From contig BNTW01000013.1 in the NCBI GenBank assembly GCA_025996895.1, positions 1 through 45,289 of the forward strand: DNA of 45,289 nt, read 5' to 3'. The notes under the pieces were generated by a model. That model saw only the letters and a list, made by a program, of their open reading frames with translations, searched no databases and was not told the DNA's origin. The stretch comes from Bacteroidia bacterium. Lineage in GTDB: Bacteria; Bacteroidota; Bacteroidia; Bacteroidales; Azobacteroidaceae. Positions 8,594 through 17,592 of the stretch are shown here, in pieces. The translations under genes were made by a program, and so were the position numbers. The number at the start of each line of letters is the position of its first letter. Positions within the stretch are counted from its first letter, which is position 1.

Positions 8594-9516
8594 ATATTTT
8601 TTTCTATGCGTCCAACAACGTCTGTGCTGTCGGCTTTCACAAATTTTTTGCCGGTGATTTTTTCATACAATTCGATGTAGCGTTCCGAAACGCTTTCGCA
8701 ATATTCGGGAGTCATTTCGGGAACTTTCTGTCCTTCTTTTCCCTGAAATCCGTTATCCATCAGCCATTTACGGACAAATTCCTTCGACAGCTGTTTTTGT
8801 TCCTCGCCTTTTTCAAAACGTTCTTGATATCCTTCTTGATAAAAATAACGTGAAGAATCGGGCGTATGGATTTCGTCAATCAAGTAAATTTTGCCGTCTT
8901 TTTTGCCAAATTCATATTTCGTATCTACCAAAATTAAGCCTTTGGACGCCGCAATTTCCGTTCCACGCTGGAACAGAGCGTAAGTATAGCGTTCCAACTG
9001 CTCATAATCTTCGCGACTCACCAAGCCTTGCGCAATGATTTCCTCTTTGGATATGTTTTCGTCGTGTCCCTCGTCCGCTTTGGTAGTCGGCGTGATAACC
9101 GGTGACGGAAATTTTTCATTTTCCCGCATACCTTCGGGCAAAGCAATTCCGCAGAGCGTCCGTGCGCCTGCTTTGTATTCGCGCCACGCACTTCCGGTCA
9201 AATATCCGCGTATCACCATTTCCACCTTAAACGGCTCACAACGCAAACCCACCGTCACCATCGGGTCAGGTGTGGCCAACTTCCAATTCGGAAGAATGTC
9301 GGCAGTTGCGTCCAAAAATTGGGCGGCAATCTGGTTTAAAACCTGTCCTTTGTAGGGAATGCCCTGCGGAAGGATTACGTCGAAAGCAGAAATGCGGTCG
9401 GTGGCAATCATCACCAACGTGTCTTTTCCGATGGAATATACGTCTCGCACTTTACCGTGATACACAGCCGTTTGTCCGGGAAACTTGAAATGAGTGGTAA
9501 CTAATGTATTTTTCAT
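8575..9516 (-). CDS. purC: Phosphoribosylaminoimidazole-succinocarboxamide synthase (SAICAR synthetase)
   Basis: 313 residues, the long form of the enzyme as in yeast Ade1 rather than the 240-residue E. coli form. It joins CAIR and aspartate with ATP in purine synthesis. Visible signatures are the N-terminal GKVRDVY with the ATP-binding loop, [20 protein letters not shown], and [13 protein letters not shown] near the middle-C-terminal part. It overlaps phoH by 4 bases upstream and aroE by 19 bases downstream, so the three form one operon. No purine riboswitch is visible in front of it. Confidence 0.97.
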   Translation of the reverse strand: MKNTLVTTHFKFPGQTAVYHGKVRDVYSIGKDTLVMIATDRISAFDVILPQGIPYKGQVLNQIAAQFLDATADILPNWKLATPDPMVTVGLRCEPFKVEMVIRGYLTGSAWREYKAGARTLCGIALPEGMRENEKFPSPVITPTTKADEGHDENISKEEIIAQGLVSREDYEQLERYTYALFQRGTEIAASKGLILVDTKYEFGKKDGKIYLIDEIHTPDSSRYFYQEGYQERFEKGEEQKQLSKEFVRKWLMDNGFQGKEGQKVPEMTPEYCESVSERYIELYEKITGKKFVKADSTDVVGRIEKNIWNYLA

Positions 9517-10469
9517 ATTTTTTCTTTTTTTGTTTGTTCTTTTTCGTATGCTTCTACAATGCGTTGTACGAGCTTGTGCCGTACAATGTCGCGTTTATCG
9601 AAGTGAATTTGTGCAATTCCCTGTACATTTTTCAGTATTTTCAACGCATGCACCAATCCCGATTGTTGTGACGGCGACAGATCGATTTGCGTCACATCGC
9701 CGGTGATAATCATTTTGGCATTCACGCCCAAACGGGTCAGAAACATTTTAATCTGCGGAATGGTTGTGTTTTGCGCTTCGTCCAGAATGATCACAGCGTC
9801 GTTCAACGTCCGTCCGCGCATAAACGCCAACGGGGCAATCTGAATGACCTTATTTTCAAGATATTCCTTCAATTTTGCGACAGGAATCATATCTTCCAGT
9901 GCGTCGTACAAGGGCTGCAAATAGGGGTCTATTTTTTCTTTCATATCTCCCGGAAGAAATCCCAACTTTTCGCCCGCTTCTACCGCCGGACGGCTTAAAA
10001 TAATCTTCCGTACTTCCTTATTTTTCAGCGCGCGCACCGCTAATGCAATGGCTGTATAAGTTTTTCCCGATCCGGCCGGTCCGATGGCAAACAACATGTC
10101 GTTTTTGTCGAACTCCTGCACCAGCCGCTGTTGGTTTTCCGTGCGAGCGACAATCGGTTTGCCGTTCATTCCGTAAATAATCAAATTGTCCTGCTTGATA
10201 GGCCCACCGTTTTCCGGCTGTCCCTTTGCAATCCGCACAATCACTTCCTCCGTCAAAACATTGTATTCCTGACAGTAGTGTTCCATTTCCTGAATCTTCT
10301 CTTCAAAGCCGGCTAACTCCACTTCATCTCCGATTACTTTAATCACATTGCCTCGCGCAACAATCCGTAACTTGGGATATAAGGATTTGATTAACTGGAT
10401 ATTAGCGTGATTAACTCCAAAAAAAGTGGCGGGGTCTGCACCGTCTAAAATAATGATTCGTTCTATCAT
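9513..10469 (-). CDS. phoH: PhoH-like ATPase
   Basis: 318 residues from the ATG at 10469. Earlier in-frame codons up to 10505 are rejected as starts because they overlap the -7 box of the promoter. The protein has Walker A GPAGSGKT (130-137), Walker B ending in LDEAQ (about 229-233) and a sensor-like ITGDVTQID stretch, the PhoH/RNA-helicase-like P-loop arrangement; the N-terminal 100 residues contain a KH-like region. PhoH proteins are cytoplasmic and are linked to RNA metabolism, often with YbeY, which is not present here. First gene of the phoH-purC-aroE operon. Confidence 0.92.
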   Translation of the reverse strand: MIERIIILDGADPATFFGVNHANIQLIKSLYPKLRIVARGNVIKVIGDEVELAGFEEKIQEMEHYCQEYNVLTEEVIVRIAKGQPENGGPIKQDNLIIYGMNGKPIVARTENQQRLVQEFDKNDMLFAIGPAGSGKTYTAIALAVRALKNKEVRKIILSRPAVEAGEKLGFLPGDMKEKIDPYLQPLYDALEDMIPVAKLKEYLENKVIQIAPLAFMRGRTLNDAVIILDEAQNTTIPQIKMFLTRLGVNAKMIITGDVTQIDLSPSQQSGLVHALKILKNVQGIAQIHFDKRDIVRHKLVQRIVEAYEKEQTKKEKI

Positions 10470-10502
10470 TCGTCGTCTATTTGTATTAATTGATTTGACA
10501 TG

Positions 10503-10534
10503 CAAAAATAGTCAATTATTTTCCATAATACAAA
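10503..10534 (-). promoter_or_regulatory. Promoter of the phoH-purC-aroE operon
   Basis: On the minus strand TATTTTTG (10510 to 10503) matches TAnnTTTG, and TTTG (10534 to 10531) lies 20 bases upstream. Predicted transcription start is around 10496, giving a leader of about 27 bases to the ATG at 10469. Confidence 0.6.
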
Positions 10535-10567
10535 AAACGGCGTATTTAGTCATAATATTTACATGGA

Positions 10568-10988
10568 TCAATAATTGAATTTAACCGTTTTTGCCCCTTT
10601 GCCTGTTTTAATAGTGACGAGATAGATTCCCGACGGCCAATGCGTAATACTAAACGATGCTTGCCGGCTGTCCATCCGCTTTCTTCCCGAAATATCGTAA
10701 ATACTTGCCATGAAGAGATTACAGGCCCTGCACCGTGATAACCTGTAAGCCCACCTGTATACGTTGAATTTGTAACCGTTATATTACCGGCATTGTAGGA
10801 CGCTTTTATTCCCGAATTGTTCAATCCGGAAATACCGCCAGCATAATGGTTTGTTCCTGAAATTGAACCTTTATTGGAAACGCTATCGAGGAAACTTCCG
10901 GTTTCATAGATGGAAAACAGATTGGTATGCCCTGCAATTCCCCCGATATTTTCCTGTCCGCTGACTTCCGCTTCGTTCGTACTGTAGG
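10568..10988 (-). pseudogene. Remnant of a GLUG-repeat T9SS cargo protein
   Basis: In one frame (about 10988 to 10705) the minus strand encodes GLUG-type repeats recognisable by NIGGIAGHT, YAGGISGLN and YTGGLTGYH. In another frame (about 10730 to the TGA at 10568-10570) it encodes the end of a T9SS type A sorting domain, with MASIYDISGRK, PSGIYLV and TVKFNY. The two parts belong together in known surface adhesin-like proteins but here the frames do not join, and the usual stretch between repeats and sorting domain is missing. No start codon or signal peptide remains. I read it as a decayed surface-protein gene with an internal deletion. Confidence 0.8.
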
Positions 10989-11453
10989 ATATATGGAAGA
11001 ATTGTGATGCAAATGTTCAACTTTTTTGCCGCTTATCCGGTAAATATTGAAAAAGTCTTTGATATACATATCGCCATTCCGGGTTTTTATTGCCATTTTG
11101 TTTTGCATTTCAAAGGACAAAGGAATATATAAAATAGCTTTATCATTCTCTATTTTGAATATTCCTTCCTTTCCAATGCCGAGTAAGCCCAATTGTGAAT
11201 GTTTTATAAAACACTCGATAACAACGTTTTCTATTTTTTGTGTGGTTTTTGTTTTTAAGTTGTAAATGCAAACCGTTTTTTCCCGGTTGTTTGGAATATA
11301 AAGCGTATTTTGCTGTAAATCAAGATAAACCTTGCTTCTGTATAAACCTTGTAATTGGGGAATATCCATCACTTCGGAAATCGTATCGTTTTTCATTTTC
11401 ACAAAATACTTTTTTCCTTCCTCATTTTCACAAATATAAAAACCGGCCGGCAA
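10989..11453 (-). pseudogene. Fragment of an unrecognised gene fused to the GLUG remnant
   Basis: An open frame runs from about 11453 into the GLUG remnant, where it continues out of frame with the repeats. The part before the junction (through HHNSSIYPT) has alternating strand-like segments such as YRSKVYLDLQQNTLYIPN and GDMYIKDFFNIYRISG, suggestive of beta-propeller blades; I do not recognise a family. The first codon in the open frame is TTG with no signal peptide, and no promoter is evident, so the 5' end also looks lost. It is probably the interior of a surface or sensor protein left by the same deletion that removed the front of the GLUG gene. Confidence 0.55.
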
Positions 11454-11486
11454 AGAATAGGATATATAAAGTAGAGTGCTTCATAA

Positions 11487-11518
11487 TTTGCAAAAATAAA
11501 CAATTTCGTCTACCTTTG
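11487..11518 (+). promoter_or_regulatory. Promoter of the M3 peptidase gene
   Basis: TTTG (11487-11490) and -7 box TACCTTTG (11511-11518) are separated by 20 bases. The ATG at 11543 follows 24 bases later. This rules out the longer open frame that extends upstream to 11240. Confidence 0.7.
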
Positions 11519-11542
11519 CGAAATTATATAATACATTTTTTT

Positions 11543-13633
11543 ATGAAAAAAATTCTTTTATCATTTTTATTTTTTACAATAATTTCAGTTATGGTACAAG
11601 CCGGAAATCCGCTGTTGAGTAAGTATAATACGCCTCATGAGACCGTTCCGTTCGATAAAATCAAGCTGTCCGACTATGAGCCGGCGTTTGAAGAAGCCAT
11701 GAAAAGGCACGACGCGGAAATTCAGAAAATCGTTGCAAATAAGGTAACGCCCACGTTTGAAAATACGATTGAAGCGTTGGAATTTTCAGGCGAATGGCTG
11801 ACCCAAGTAAGCACCGTGTTTTTCAATTTGTTAAGTGCGGAAAGTTCCGACGAAATGATGGCTATCGCCCAGCGCATTCAACCCAAATTGACCGGACACT
11901 CCAACAATATTAGTTTGAACGACGCGCTATTTCAAAGAGTGAAAGTGGTTTATGAACAAAAAGCGAACTTAAACTTGAATAAAGAACAAGCACGGTTATT
12001 GGATAATACTTACGAAGGATTTGTCCGCGAAGGTGCCAATTTGAGTGAAGCCGACAAAAATAAATACCGCGAATTGACTTCGCAATTAGGCAGTTATACA
12101 CTGAATTTCGGTCAAAACGTATTGAAAGCGACCAATGCTTACACGCTGTCACTCACGAACGAGGCCGATTTGGCCGGTCTTCCCCAAGACGTCATCGACG
12201 CTGCTGCTCAAAAAGCGAAGCAAAAAGGCAAAGAGGGTTGGGTAATCGACTTGTCTGCGCCGAGTTACATTGCGTTTATGAAATATTCAACTAATCGCGA
12301 TTTGCGGAAAGATTTATATATGGCTTCTAATACCAAGTGTATCGGTGGCGAGTTCGACAATCTGGAAAACATTCAGGGAATTATCAATACGCGCTTGGCG
12401 ATAGCTAACTTGCTGGGATACAAGACGTATGCCGATTATGTGTTGAAAAAACGCATGGCGGGAAATTCTGAAAATGTGTATGCTTTGTTCGACGAATTGT
12501 TGGATGGATTTCGTACTCCGGCACGTGAGGAATACCGCGAAGTACAAGGCTTTGCGATTGGAAAAGAAGGTAAATCCATTGAGGTGATGCCCTACGATTG
12601 GTCTTTTTATTCCGACAAGTTGAAAGATTCTAAATTTGATTTGAATGATGAAATGACTCGTCCGTATTTTGAGTTGGAAAACGTGAAAAAAGGCGTGTTC
12701 GGATTGGCCACTCGATTGTATGGAATTACCTTTAATAAAAATACGCAAATTCCTGTCTATCAGAAAGAAGTAGATGCTTATGAAGTGTTTGATAAAGACG
12801 GTAAATATTTGGCGGTGCTTTATACGGATTTCCACCCGCGTGCGGGAAAACGTCCGGGTGCCTGGATGACGGAATACCAGGGCGAGAAAATCCAAAACGG
12901 AAAAATGACGCGTCCTCATGTTTCGATTGTCATGAATTTTACGCGCTCGACCGAAACCAAGCCGGCACTATTGACGTTTGACGAGGTAACTACATTCCTG
13001 CACGAATTTGGTCATTCGTTGCACGGTATGTTGGCGAATACGAATTATCCAAGTATGTCGGGCACAGGTGTTTATCGCGATTTTGTCGAACTGCCTTCGC
13101 AATTTATGGAAAACTTTCTGCTCGAAAAAGAATACTTGGATTTGTTTGCCGTTCATTATTTGACCGGCGAGAAAATTCCACAGGAATTGGTGAAAAAGAT
13201 TATCGATGCTGCCAATTTCAATGTCGGATACGCTTGTCTGCGTCAATTAAGTTTCGGTATGCTGGATATGGCTTATCACTCCATCTCACAACCTTTTGCA
13301 GGTGATTTGCGGACTTTTGAACTGCAAGCTATTCAGCCCACAATTATTGTCCCGGTAGTAGATGGTGCAATGATTTCTCCGGCATTCAGTCATATTTTCT
13401 CCGGAGGATACGCAGCCGGCTATTATTCCTACAAATGGGCGGAAGTGTTGGATGCCGATGCCTTTGCGTTGTTCAAAGAAACAGGAATTTTCAGCCAAGA
13501 TGCTGCTAAATCATTCTACGAAAACGTCTTGAGCCGTGGCGGAACAGAAGACCCGATGGAACTTTACGTCCGTTTTCGGGGACAAAAACCAACGACAGAA
13601 GCGTTGAAAAGAAGAAGCGGGATAATCGAGTAG
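11543..13633 (+). CDS. M3 family metallopeptidase (oligopeptidase A / Dcp-like), exported
   Basis: 696 residues from the ATG at 11543, chosen because the promoter ends at 11518 and because the product then begins with a clean Sec signal peptide (KKILLSFLFF...VQAG). The zinc motif is HEFGH (487-491), preceded by TFDEVTTFL and followed by the conserved GTGVYRDFVELPSQFMEN region of M3A enzymes, which carries the third ligand. M3 peptidases degrade short peptides; Dcp removes C-terminal dipeptides. With a signal peptide the likely place of action is the periplasm. Length is typical. The convergent bifunctional-nuclease gene ends 14 bases downstream. Confidence 0.94.
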   Translation: MKKILLSFLFFTIISVMVQAGNPLLSKYNTPHETVPFDKIKLSDYEPAFEEAMKRHDAEIQKIVANKVTPTFENTIEALEFSGEWLTQVSTVFFNLLSAESSDEMMAIAQRIQPKLTGHSNNISLNDALFQRVKVVYEQKANLNLNKEQARLLDNTYEGFVREGANLSEADKNKYRELTSQLGSYTLNFGQNVLKATNAYTLSLTNEADLAGLPQDVIDAAAQKAKQKGKEGWVIDLSAPSYIAFMKYSTNRDLRKDLYMASNTKCIGGEFDNLENIQGIINTRLAIANLLGYKTYADYVLKKRMAGNSENVYALFDELLDGFRTPAREEYREVQGFAIGKEGKSIEVMPYDWSFYSDKLKDSKFDLNDEMTRPYFELENVKKGVFGLATRLYGITFNKNTQIPVYQKEVDAYEVFDKDGKYLAVLYTDFHPRAGKRPGAWMTEYQGEKIQNGKMTRPHVSIVMNFTRSTETKPALLTFDEVTTFLHEFGHSLHGMLANTNYPSMSGTGVYRDFVELPSQFMENFLLEKEYLDLFAVHYLTGEKIPQELVKKIIDAANFNVGYACLRQLSFGMLDMAYHSISQPFAGDLRTFELQAIQPTIIVPVVDGAMISPAFSHIFSGGYAAGYYSYKWAEVLDADAFALFKETGIFSQDAAKSFYENVLSRGGTEDPMELYVRFRGQKPTTEALKRRSGIIE

Positions 13634-13647
13634 TAAAATAAAAATAA

Positions 13648-14220
13648 TTAGTCCCCGCTTTTTTTCTTGATTATATCCCTTATGTGTGATGCCTGTTCGT
13701 AGTTTTCGCTGGTGATAGCATCGTTCAGGGATTGTTGCAGTTCTTCGGGCGTCATGGATTCAAATGAAACGGCCTTTTTTTCGGACTGTTGCGGGATTTC
13801 TTCCAAAAAATCGTCATCAGTCATTAAAATACTGACGTCATTCATAATCGCTTCGGTGATGTAAATCGGAGCGTAGTTGCGGATTGCCAATGCGATAGCG
13901 TCTGAAGTGCGAGCGTCGATGTAAATATTTTTGTTGTCCTTCGTAAAAAGAATTTCGGAATAAAAAACGCCGTCTTCGTACTTGTAAATATTGACCTGTT
14001 TCAATTCGGCGTTCAAGGCTTGAGCAAACGTAATAAACAAATCGTGCGTCAGGGGGCGGGGAGGAGTTAATCCCTCCAGAAAAATCGCAATTGATTGGGC
14101 TTCCGGAGTTCCGATAATAATCGGAATTCTCCGTTTGCCGTTTTCTTCCGTCAATATCAATGCGTAAGCACCCGCTTGCACCTGACTAAACGTTATTCCC
14201 AGAATTTTCAGCTGCACCAT
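13648..14220 (-). CDS. Bifunctional nuclease (BFN/DUF151) domain protein with UvrB/C-type tail
   Basis: 190 residues. The first 130 residues match the BFN/DUF151 fold: RIPIIIGTPEAQSIA, then the TPPRPLTHDL loop and ARTSDAIALAIR, all strongly conserved in the family. The last 40 residues (LQQSLNDAI...YEQASHIRDIIKK) look like a UVR motif, the short helical hairpin by which UvrB and UvrC interact. BFN proteins have been reported to have nuclease activity in some organisms, but their cellular role is open. It starts 4 bases after the membrane Zn-peptidase gene, so the two are co-transcribed. Confidence 0.85.
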   Translation of the reverse strand: MVQLKILGITFSQVQAGAYALILTEENGKRRIPIIIGTPEAQSIAIFLEGLTPPRPLTHDLFITFAQALNAELKQVNIYKYEDGVFYSEILFTKDNKNIYIDARTSDAIALAIRNYAPIYITEAIMNDVSILMTDDDFLEEIPQQSEKKAVSFESMTPEELQQSLNDAITSENYEQASHIRDIIKKKSGD

Positions 14221-14224
14221 AAAA

Positions 14225-14920
14225 TTAGTTTCTCCGTCCTCCCATAAAAATCATGACGTAATACAAGAGCGTAGCCAACGAGCCTACAGCGGCCACCACA
14301 TAAGTATAAGCGGCTGCTTTTAACGCACCTTCGGCGGCTGCATGGTTGCGCGAAGTGGTGATACCCGCTTTGTTCAGCCAAGCCAACCCTCTCATACTTG
14401 CGTTTATTTCGACCGGCAACGTGATAAAACTGAAAAGCGTGGTCAGTGCAAATAAACAGATACCGACTAATAAAATGGTACTGCCTGCTTTGGGATTGCT
14501 GCCCAACATGAACATACCGATTAATACAATCCATGTTACCCATTGCGACGAGAAACTGACGGCGGGAACCAACGCCGAGCGCATTTTCAATGGTGCATAA
14601 GCCGTCGCATGTTGAAGCGCGTGGCCGGTTTCGTGTGCCGCTACCGCTGCCGAAAATACGTTTTGTCCGCGATAGATTTCTTCGCTCAAGTTGATTGTTT
14701 TGTTAGTCGGATTGTAATTATCCGTCAAAATTCCACCGGTGGAAACCACTTTTACGTCGTGAATGCCGTTGTCGTACAACATTCGTTCGGCAACCTCTTT
14801 TCCGGTCATTCCGTTTTCGAGCGGAATTTGCGAATATTGCTTTTCTTTCCGTTTCAAATTATTGGAAACCAGCCAACTAACAACGGCTATTCCTATAAAT
14901 ATAATCCAATACAGTGTCAT
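14225..14920 (-). CDS. Membrane zinc metallopeptidase (YugP-like, Zn_peptidase_2)
   Basis: 231 residues. The N-terminal membrane segment is residues 3-18; HETGH (96-100) is the zinc motif, surrounded by VFSAAVAAHETGHALQHATAY as in the family (quoted part is 20 or fewer in the core HETGH region). Three or four further hydrophobic segments follow (about 120-160 and 205-225). Relatives such as B. subtilis YugP are uncharacterised membrane proteases. It is first in an operon with the BFN gene; the start is fixed by the -7 box that ends 8 bases upstream, giving an almost leaderless transcript. Confidence 0.88.
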   Translation of the reverse strand: MTLYWIIFIGIAVVSWLVSNNLKRKEKQYSQIPLENGMTGKEVAERMLYDNGIHDVKVVSTGGILTDNYNPTNKTINLSEEIYRGQNVFSAAVAAHETGHALQHATAYAPLKMRSALVPAVSFSSQWVTWIVLIGMFMLGSNPKAGSTILLVGICLFALTTLFSFITLPVEINASMRGLAWLNKAGITTSRNHAAAEGALKAAAYTYVVAAVGSLATLLYYVMIFMGGRRN

Positions 14921-14927
14921 TTTTTTT

Positions 14928-14958
14928 CAAATTTAATGATTAATACTTATGTTATCAA
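14928..14958 (-). promoter_or_regulatory. Promoter of the Zn-peptidase/BFN operon
   Basis: Minus-strand TAAATTTG (14935 to 14928) with TTG (14958 to 14956) 20 bases upstream, in the 58-base gap after purA. Confidence 0.5.
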
Positions 14959-14978
14959 CAAAAAGCGCACCAAACCGT

Positions 14979-16250
14979 TTATTCTCCGGTATAACGGATA
15001 ATGGTCTGCTCTCTGTCAGGCCCTACGGACACAATTTTAACAGTTACGCCCAGTGCTTCTTCCAGAAATGACAAATAGGCATTAAATTCTTCGGGAAATT
15101 CGTCTTCCGACTGCATTTTTGTCATATCGGTTTTCCAGCCCGGCAATTCCACATAAACCGGTTTGACCGAGTCGTCGATTTCAAACGGAAAATCTTCAAT
15201 TTCGCGACCTTCCACTTCGTAGGCAACGCAGGCTTTTATCGTGTCGAACGAGTCCAGAACGTCGCTTTTCATCATAATTAACTGCGTAACGCCATCTATC
15301 ATAATCGCATAGCGAAGGGCGACCAAGTCAATCCAACCGCACCGGCGAGGCCTTCCGGTTACAGAGCCGTATTCGCAACCCAAGTCGCGCATTTTCTGTC
15401 CGGTTTCGTCCAATAATTCGGTAGGAAACGGGCCGCTGCCTACGCGCGTGCAGTAAGCTTTGAAAATACCATATACATCGCCGATTTTGGACGGTGGAAC
15501 GCCCAATCCGGTACATGCGCCCGCACAAATCGTGTTTGAGGAGGTTACGAAGGGATACGAGCCAAAATCGATGTCGAGCATTGTGCCTTGTGCACCTTCT
15601 GCCAAAATATTTTTGTCAACTTGCAGGGATTTATTTAAATAGAGGTCACTGTCAATCAAGACGAATTGCTTGATTTTTTCAATTCCCGCAAACCATTCTT
15701 TTTCCAATGAAGCCAAATCGTATTTGAAATTCATTTGTCGTAACAACTCCTCGTGGCGGGCAATTGCTTTCTTATATTTTACTTCAAAATTATGTTCTAT
15801 ATCGCCTATTCTTAGTCCATTACGGCCGATTTTATCTGTATAGGCAGGGCCAATTCCTTTGCCGGTTGTCCCGATTTTATCACTTCCTTTTTGTGCTTCG
15901 TAGGCAGCGTCAAGCAAGCGGTGAGTAGGTAAAATCAAATGTGCTTTTCGGGAAATGTAGAGCCGTTGCGTCAAATCGTGTCCCGATGCTTCCAACGCCT
16001 CGACTTCCGCCTTAAAAAGTGCGGGGTCTAATACGACGCCGTTACCGATAATATTGATTTTTCCACCCTGAAAAATACCGGACGGAACGGAACGGAGCAC
16101 ATACTTTTGTCCTTCAAACTCAAGCGTATGGCCGGCGTTCGGGCCTCCCTGAAAACGAGCGACCACATCGTAATTCGGGGTGAGGACATCAACGATCTTG
16201 CCTTTACCTTCGTCTCCCCATTGTAATCCTAATAAAACATCTACCTTCAT
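14979..16250 (-). CDS. purA: Adenylosuccinate synthetase
   Basis: 423 residues. It makes adenylosuccinate from IMP, aspartate and GTP, the first committed step to AMP. The N-terminus has LQWGDEGKGKIVD with the catalytic Asp and GTP loop, followed by GGPNAGHT, then GTTGKGIGPAY and the base-recognition region; TGRPRRCGW is near the C-terminal third. All family landmarks are present and the length is normal. It starts 8 bases after the fur-like gene, so the regulator and purA share a transcript, an arrangement worth noting because a metal regulator would be co-expressed with a purine enzyme. Confidence 0.98.
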   Translation of the reverse strand: MKVDVLLGLQWGDEGKGKIVDVLTPNYDVVARFQGGPNAGHTLEFEGQKYVLRSVPSGIFQGGKINIIGNGVVLDPALFKAEVEALEASGHDLTQRLYISRKAHLILPTHRLLDAAYEAQKGSDKIGTTGKGIGPAYTDKIGRNGLRIGDIEHNFEVKYKKAIARHEELLRQMNFKYDLASLEKEWFAGIEKIKQFVLIDSDLYLNKSLQVDKNILAEGAQGTMLDIDFGSYPFVTSSNTICAGACTGLGVPPSKIGDVYGIFKAYCTRVGSGPFPTELLDETGQKMRDLGCEYGSVTGRPRRCGWIDLVALRYAIMIDGVTQLIMMKSDVLDSFDTIKACVAYEVEGREIEDFPFEIDDSVKPVYVELPGWKTDMTKMQSEDEFPEEFNAYLSFLEEALGVTVKIVSVGPDREQTIIRYTGE

Positions 16251-16258
16251 TCTATCAA

Positions 16259-16738
16259 TTACGGTTTATTAAATTTCTTATTTTTCTTCAATTCGCGAGC
16301 GCATGCACTGCATAATCCGTAGATATACAGGCTGTAATGTTCGGGTATGAAGCCTTTTATTTTTTTGTTTTGAATGGCCGTTTTCAATTCGGCGTCCTTA
16401 TATTCTTGCACTTTATTGCAGTGCGAACAAATCAAATGGTGGTGAAAATCATTGTTGTAGGCGCGTTCGTAGAATGAAAGATTTTGCCCAAACTGATGCT
16501 TGAGTACCAAATGACATTCCAGAAGCAGTTGCATGGTGTTGTAGAGCGTTGCGCGGCTTACCCGAAAATTTCGCTCGTTCATCGCTTCGTAGAGCGTATC
16601 CATATCGAAATGCCGTTGGTCAGTGTAGATAAGATCTAAAATGGCATACCTTTCCGGCGTTTTCCGGAATTTATTTGCCGTAAGATATTCCGTAAATTTC
16701 TGTCTGACCAACTCCCTGACCTTATTTTCTTTCTCCAT
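16259..16738 (-). CDS. Fur/PerR-family metal-responsive transcriptional regulator
   Basis: 159 residues from the ATG at 16738. The in-frame ATG at 16753 is less likely because the -7 box at 16768-16761 would start the transcript almost on top of it. The N-terminal part is a winged helix (TPERYAILDLIY, then RVSRATLYNTMQLL recognition helix). The dimerisation part has FHHHLICSHC and a C-terminal CSAC, the two Cys pairs that hold the structural zinc, so the protein is a canonical Fur-superfamily member. Iron, peroxide or zinc sensing cannot be told apart from the sequence. It is followed by purA. Confidence 0.9.
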   Translation of the reverse strand: MEKENKVRELVRQKFTEYLTANKFRKTPERYAILDLIYTDQRHFDMDTLYEAMNERNFRVSRATLYNTMQLLLECHLVLKHQFGQNLSFYERAYNNDFHHHLICSHCNKVQEYKDAELKTAIQNKKIKGFIPEHYSLYIYGLCSACARELKKNKKFNKP

Positions 16739-16760
16739 ACTGATTTTCAACATCAGTGAG

Positions 16761-16768
16761 CAAAGTTA
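16761..16768 (-). promoter_or_regulatory. -7 box for the fur-purA operon
   Basis: TAACTTTG on the minus strand (16768 to 16761) matches TAnnTTTG. No good -33 element is visible. It is divergent from the trmB promoter at 16795-16824. Confidence 0.45.
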
Positions 16769-16794
16769 GTATTTTTTCATGGAAACAGAAAATA

Positions 16795-16824
16795 TTTGAG
16801 CTATCTATAAAAATATTATCTTTG
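16795..16824 (+). promoter_or_regulatory. Promoter of trmB-mrp
   Basis: TTTG (16795-16798) and TATCTTTG (16817-16824), 18 bases apart. It shows that the open frame from 16756 is too long and supports the GTG start at 16846. Confidence 0.6.
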
Positions 16825-16845
16825 CAGACTAAAAAATATCCATCT

Positions 16846-17592
16846 GTGGGAAAAAATAAGTTGCAAAAATTTGATGATATGTGCCGTTTCCCGAACGTGT
16901 TTCAATATCCGTTTGCTGCGTTGCAGGAAAAAGGATTTGAGATGAAAGGACATTGGAACGAGTGGTTTTTCAAAAACGACCACCCGGTTGTGCTCGAATT
17001 GGGTTGTGGAAAAGGCGAATATACGGTCGGACTGGGACGGCTGTTTCCGGATAAGAATTTTATCGGAATTGATATTAAGGGAGCGCGAATGTGGTCGGGC
17101 GCAAAACAAGCGATAGAAGACGGCTTGACAAATGTCGCTTTTCTACGGACACACATCGAACTCATCCGGGAGTTTTTTGCACTGGGCGAAGTTTCGGAAA
17201 TCTGGATTACTTTTCCCGACCCGCAAATGAGCAAGACGAATAAACGCATGACAAGCACGCGGTTTATGCAGTTGTACAGCGAAATATTGAAGGAAGGCGG
17301 TTTGATTCACCTGAAAACCGACAGTCCTTTTTTATATACTTACACAAACGCGATGATTGAGGCAAACCGTTTTCCGGTGCGAGTACAGACCGATGACTTG
17401 TATCACAGCCGTTTGGCGGACGAAATCCTTTCTATCCAAACGTTTTACGAACAGCAATGGTTAGACAGGGGATTGACAATTAAATATATCCGTTTTGCGT
17501 GTGAGCCGCGCGAGGCTTACGTTGAGCCGGAAATCGACATAGAGAGAGACAGTTACAGAAGTTTTAACCGCAGTAAAAGGTCAATAAAATGA
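16846..17592 (+). CDS. trmB: tRNA (guanine-N7-)-methyltransferase
   Basis: 248 residues from a GTG at 16846, about 22 bases after the -7 box. The product then starts VGKNKLQKF, the beginning typical of Bacteroidota TrmB. It uses SAM to make m7G46 in the tRNA variable loop. Motif I is [10 protein letters not shown], motif with [11 protein letters not shown] binds SAM, and the [11 protein letters not shown] stretch is the TrmB signature that holds the target base. A C-terminal tail rich in Glu and Arg follows the catalytic domain. The stop overlaps the start of the mrp gene in ATGA. Confidence 0.93.
   Translation: MGKNKLQKFDDMCRFPNVFQYPFAALQEKGFEMKGHWNEWFFKNDHPVVLELGCGKGEYTVGLGRLFPDKNFIGIDIKGARMWSGAKQAIEDGLTNVAFLRTHIELIREFFALGEVSEIWITFPDPQMSKTNKRMTSTRFMQLYSEILKEGGLIHLKTDSPFLYTYTNAMIEANRFPVRVQTDDLYHSRLADEILSIQTFYEQQWLDRGLTIKYIRFACEPREAYVEPEIDIERDSYRSFNRSKRSIK

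Noticed and set aside
10470..10505. Longer start for PhoH at 10505
   Set aside because: The predicted transcript starts near 10496, and the first codon overlaps the -7 box.
11240..11542. Longer N-terminus for the M3 peptidase from an upstream in-frame ATG
   Set aside because: The promoter at 11487-11518 lies inside it and the ATG at 11543 gives a standard signal peptide.
16756..16845. Longer TrmB starting at 16756
   Set aside because: It would include the -35 to -7 region of the promoter and the added residues do not match TrmB.
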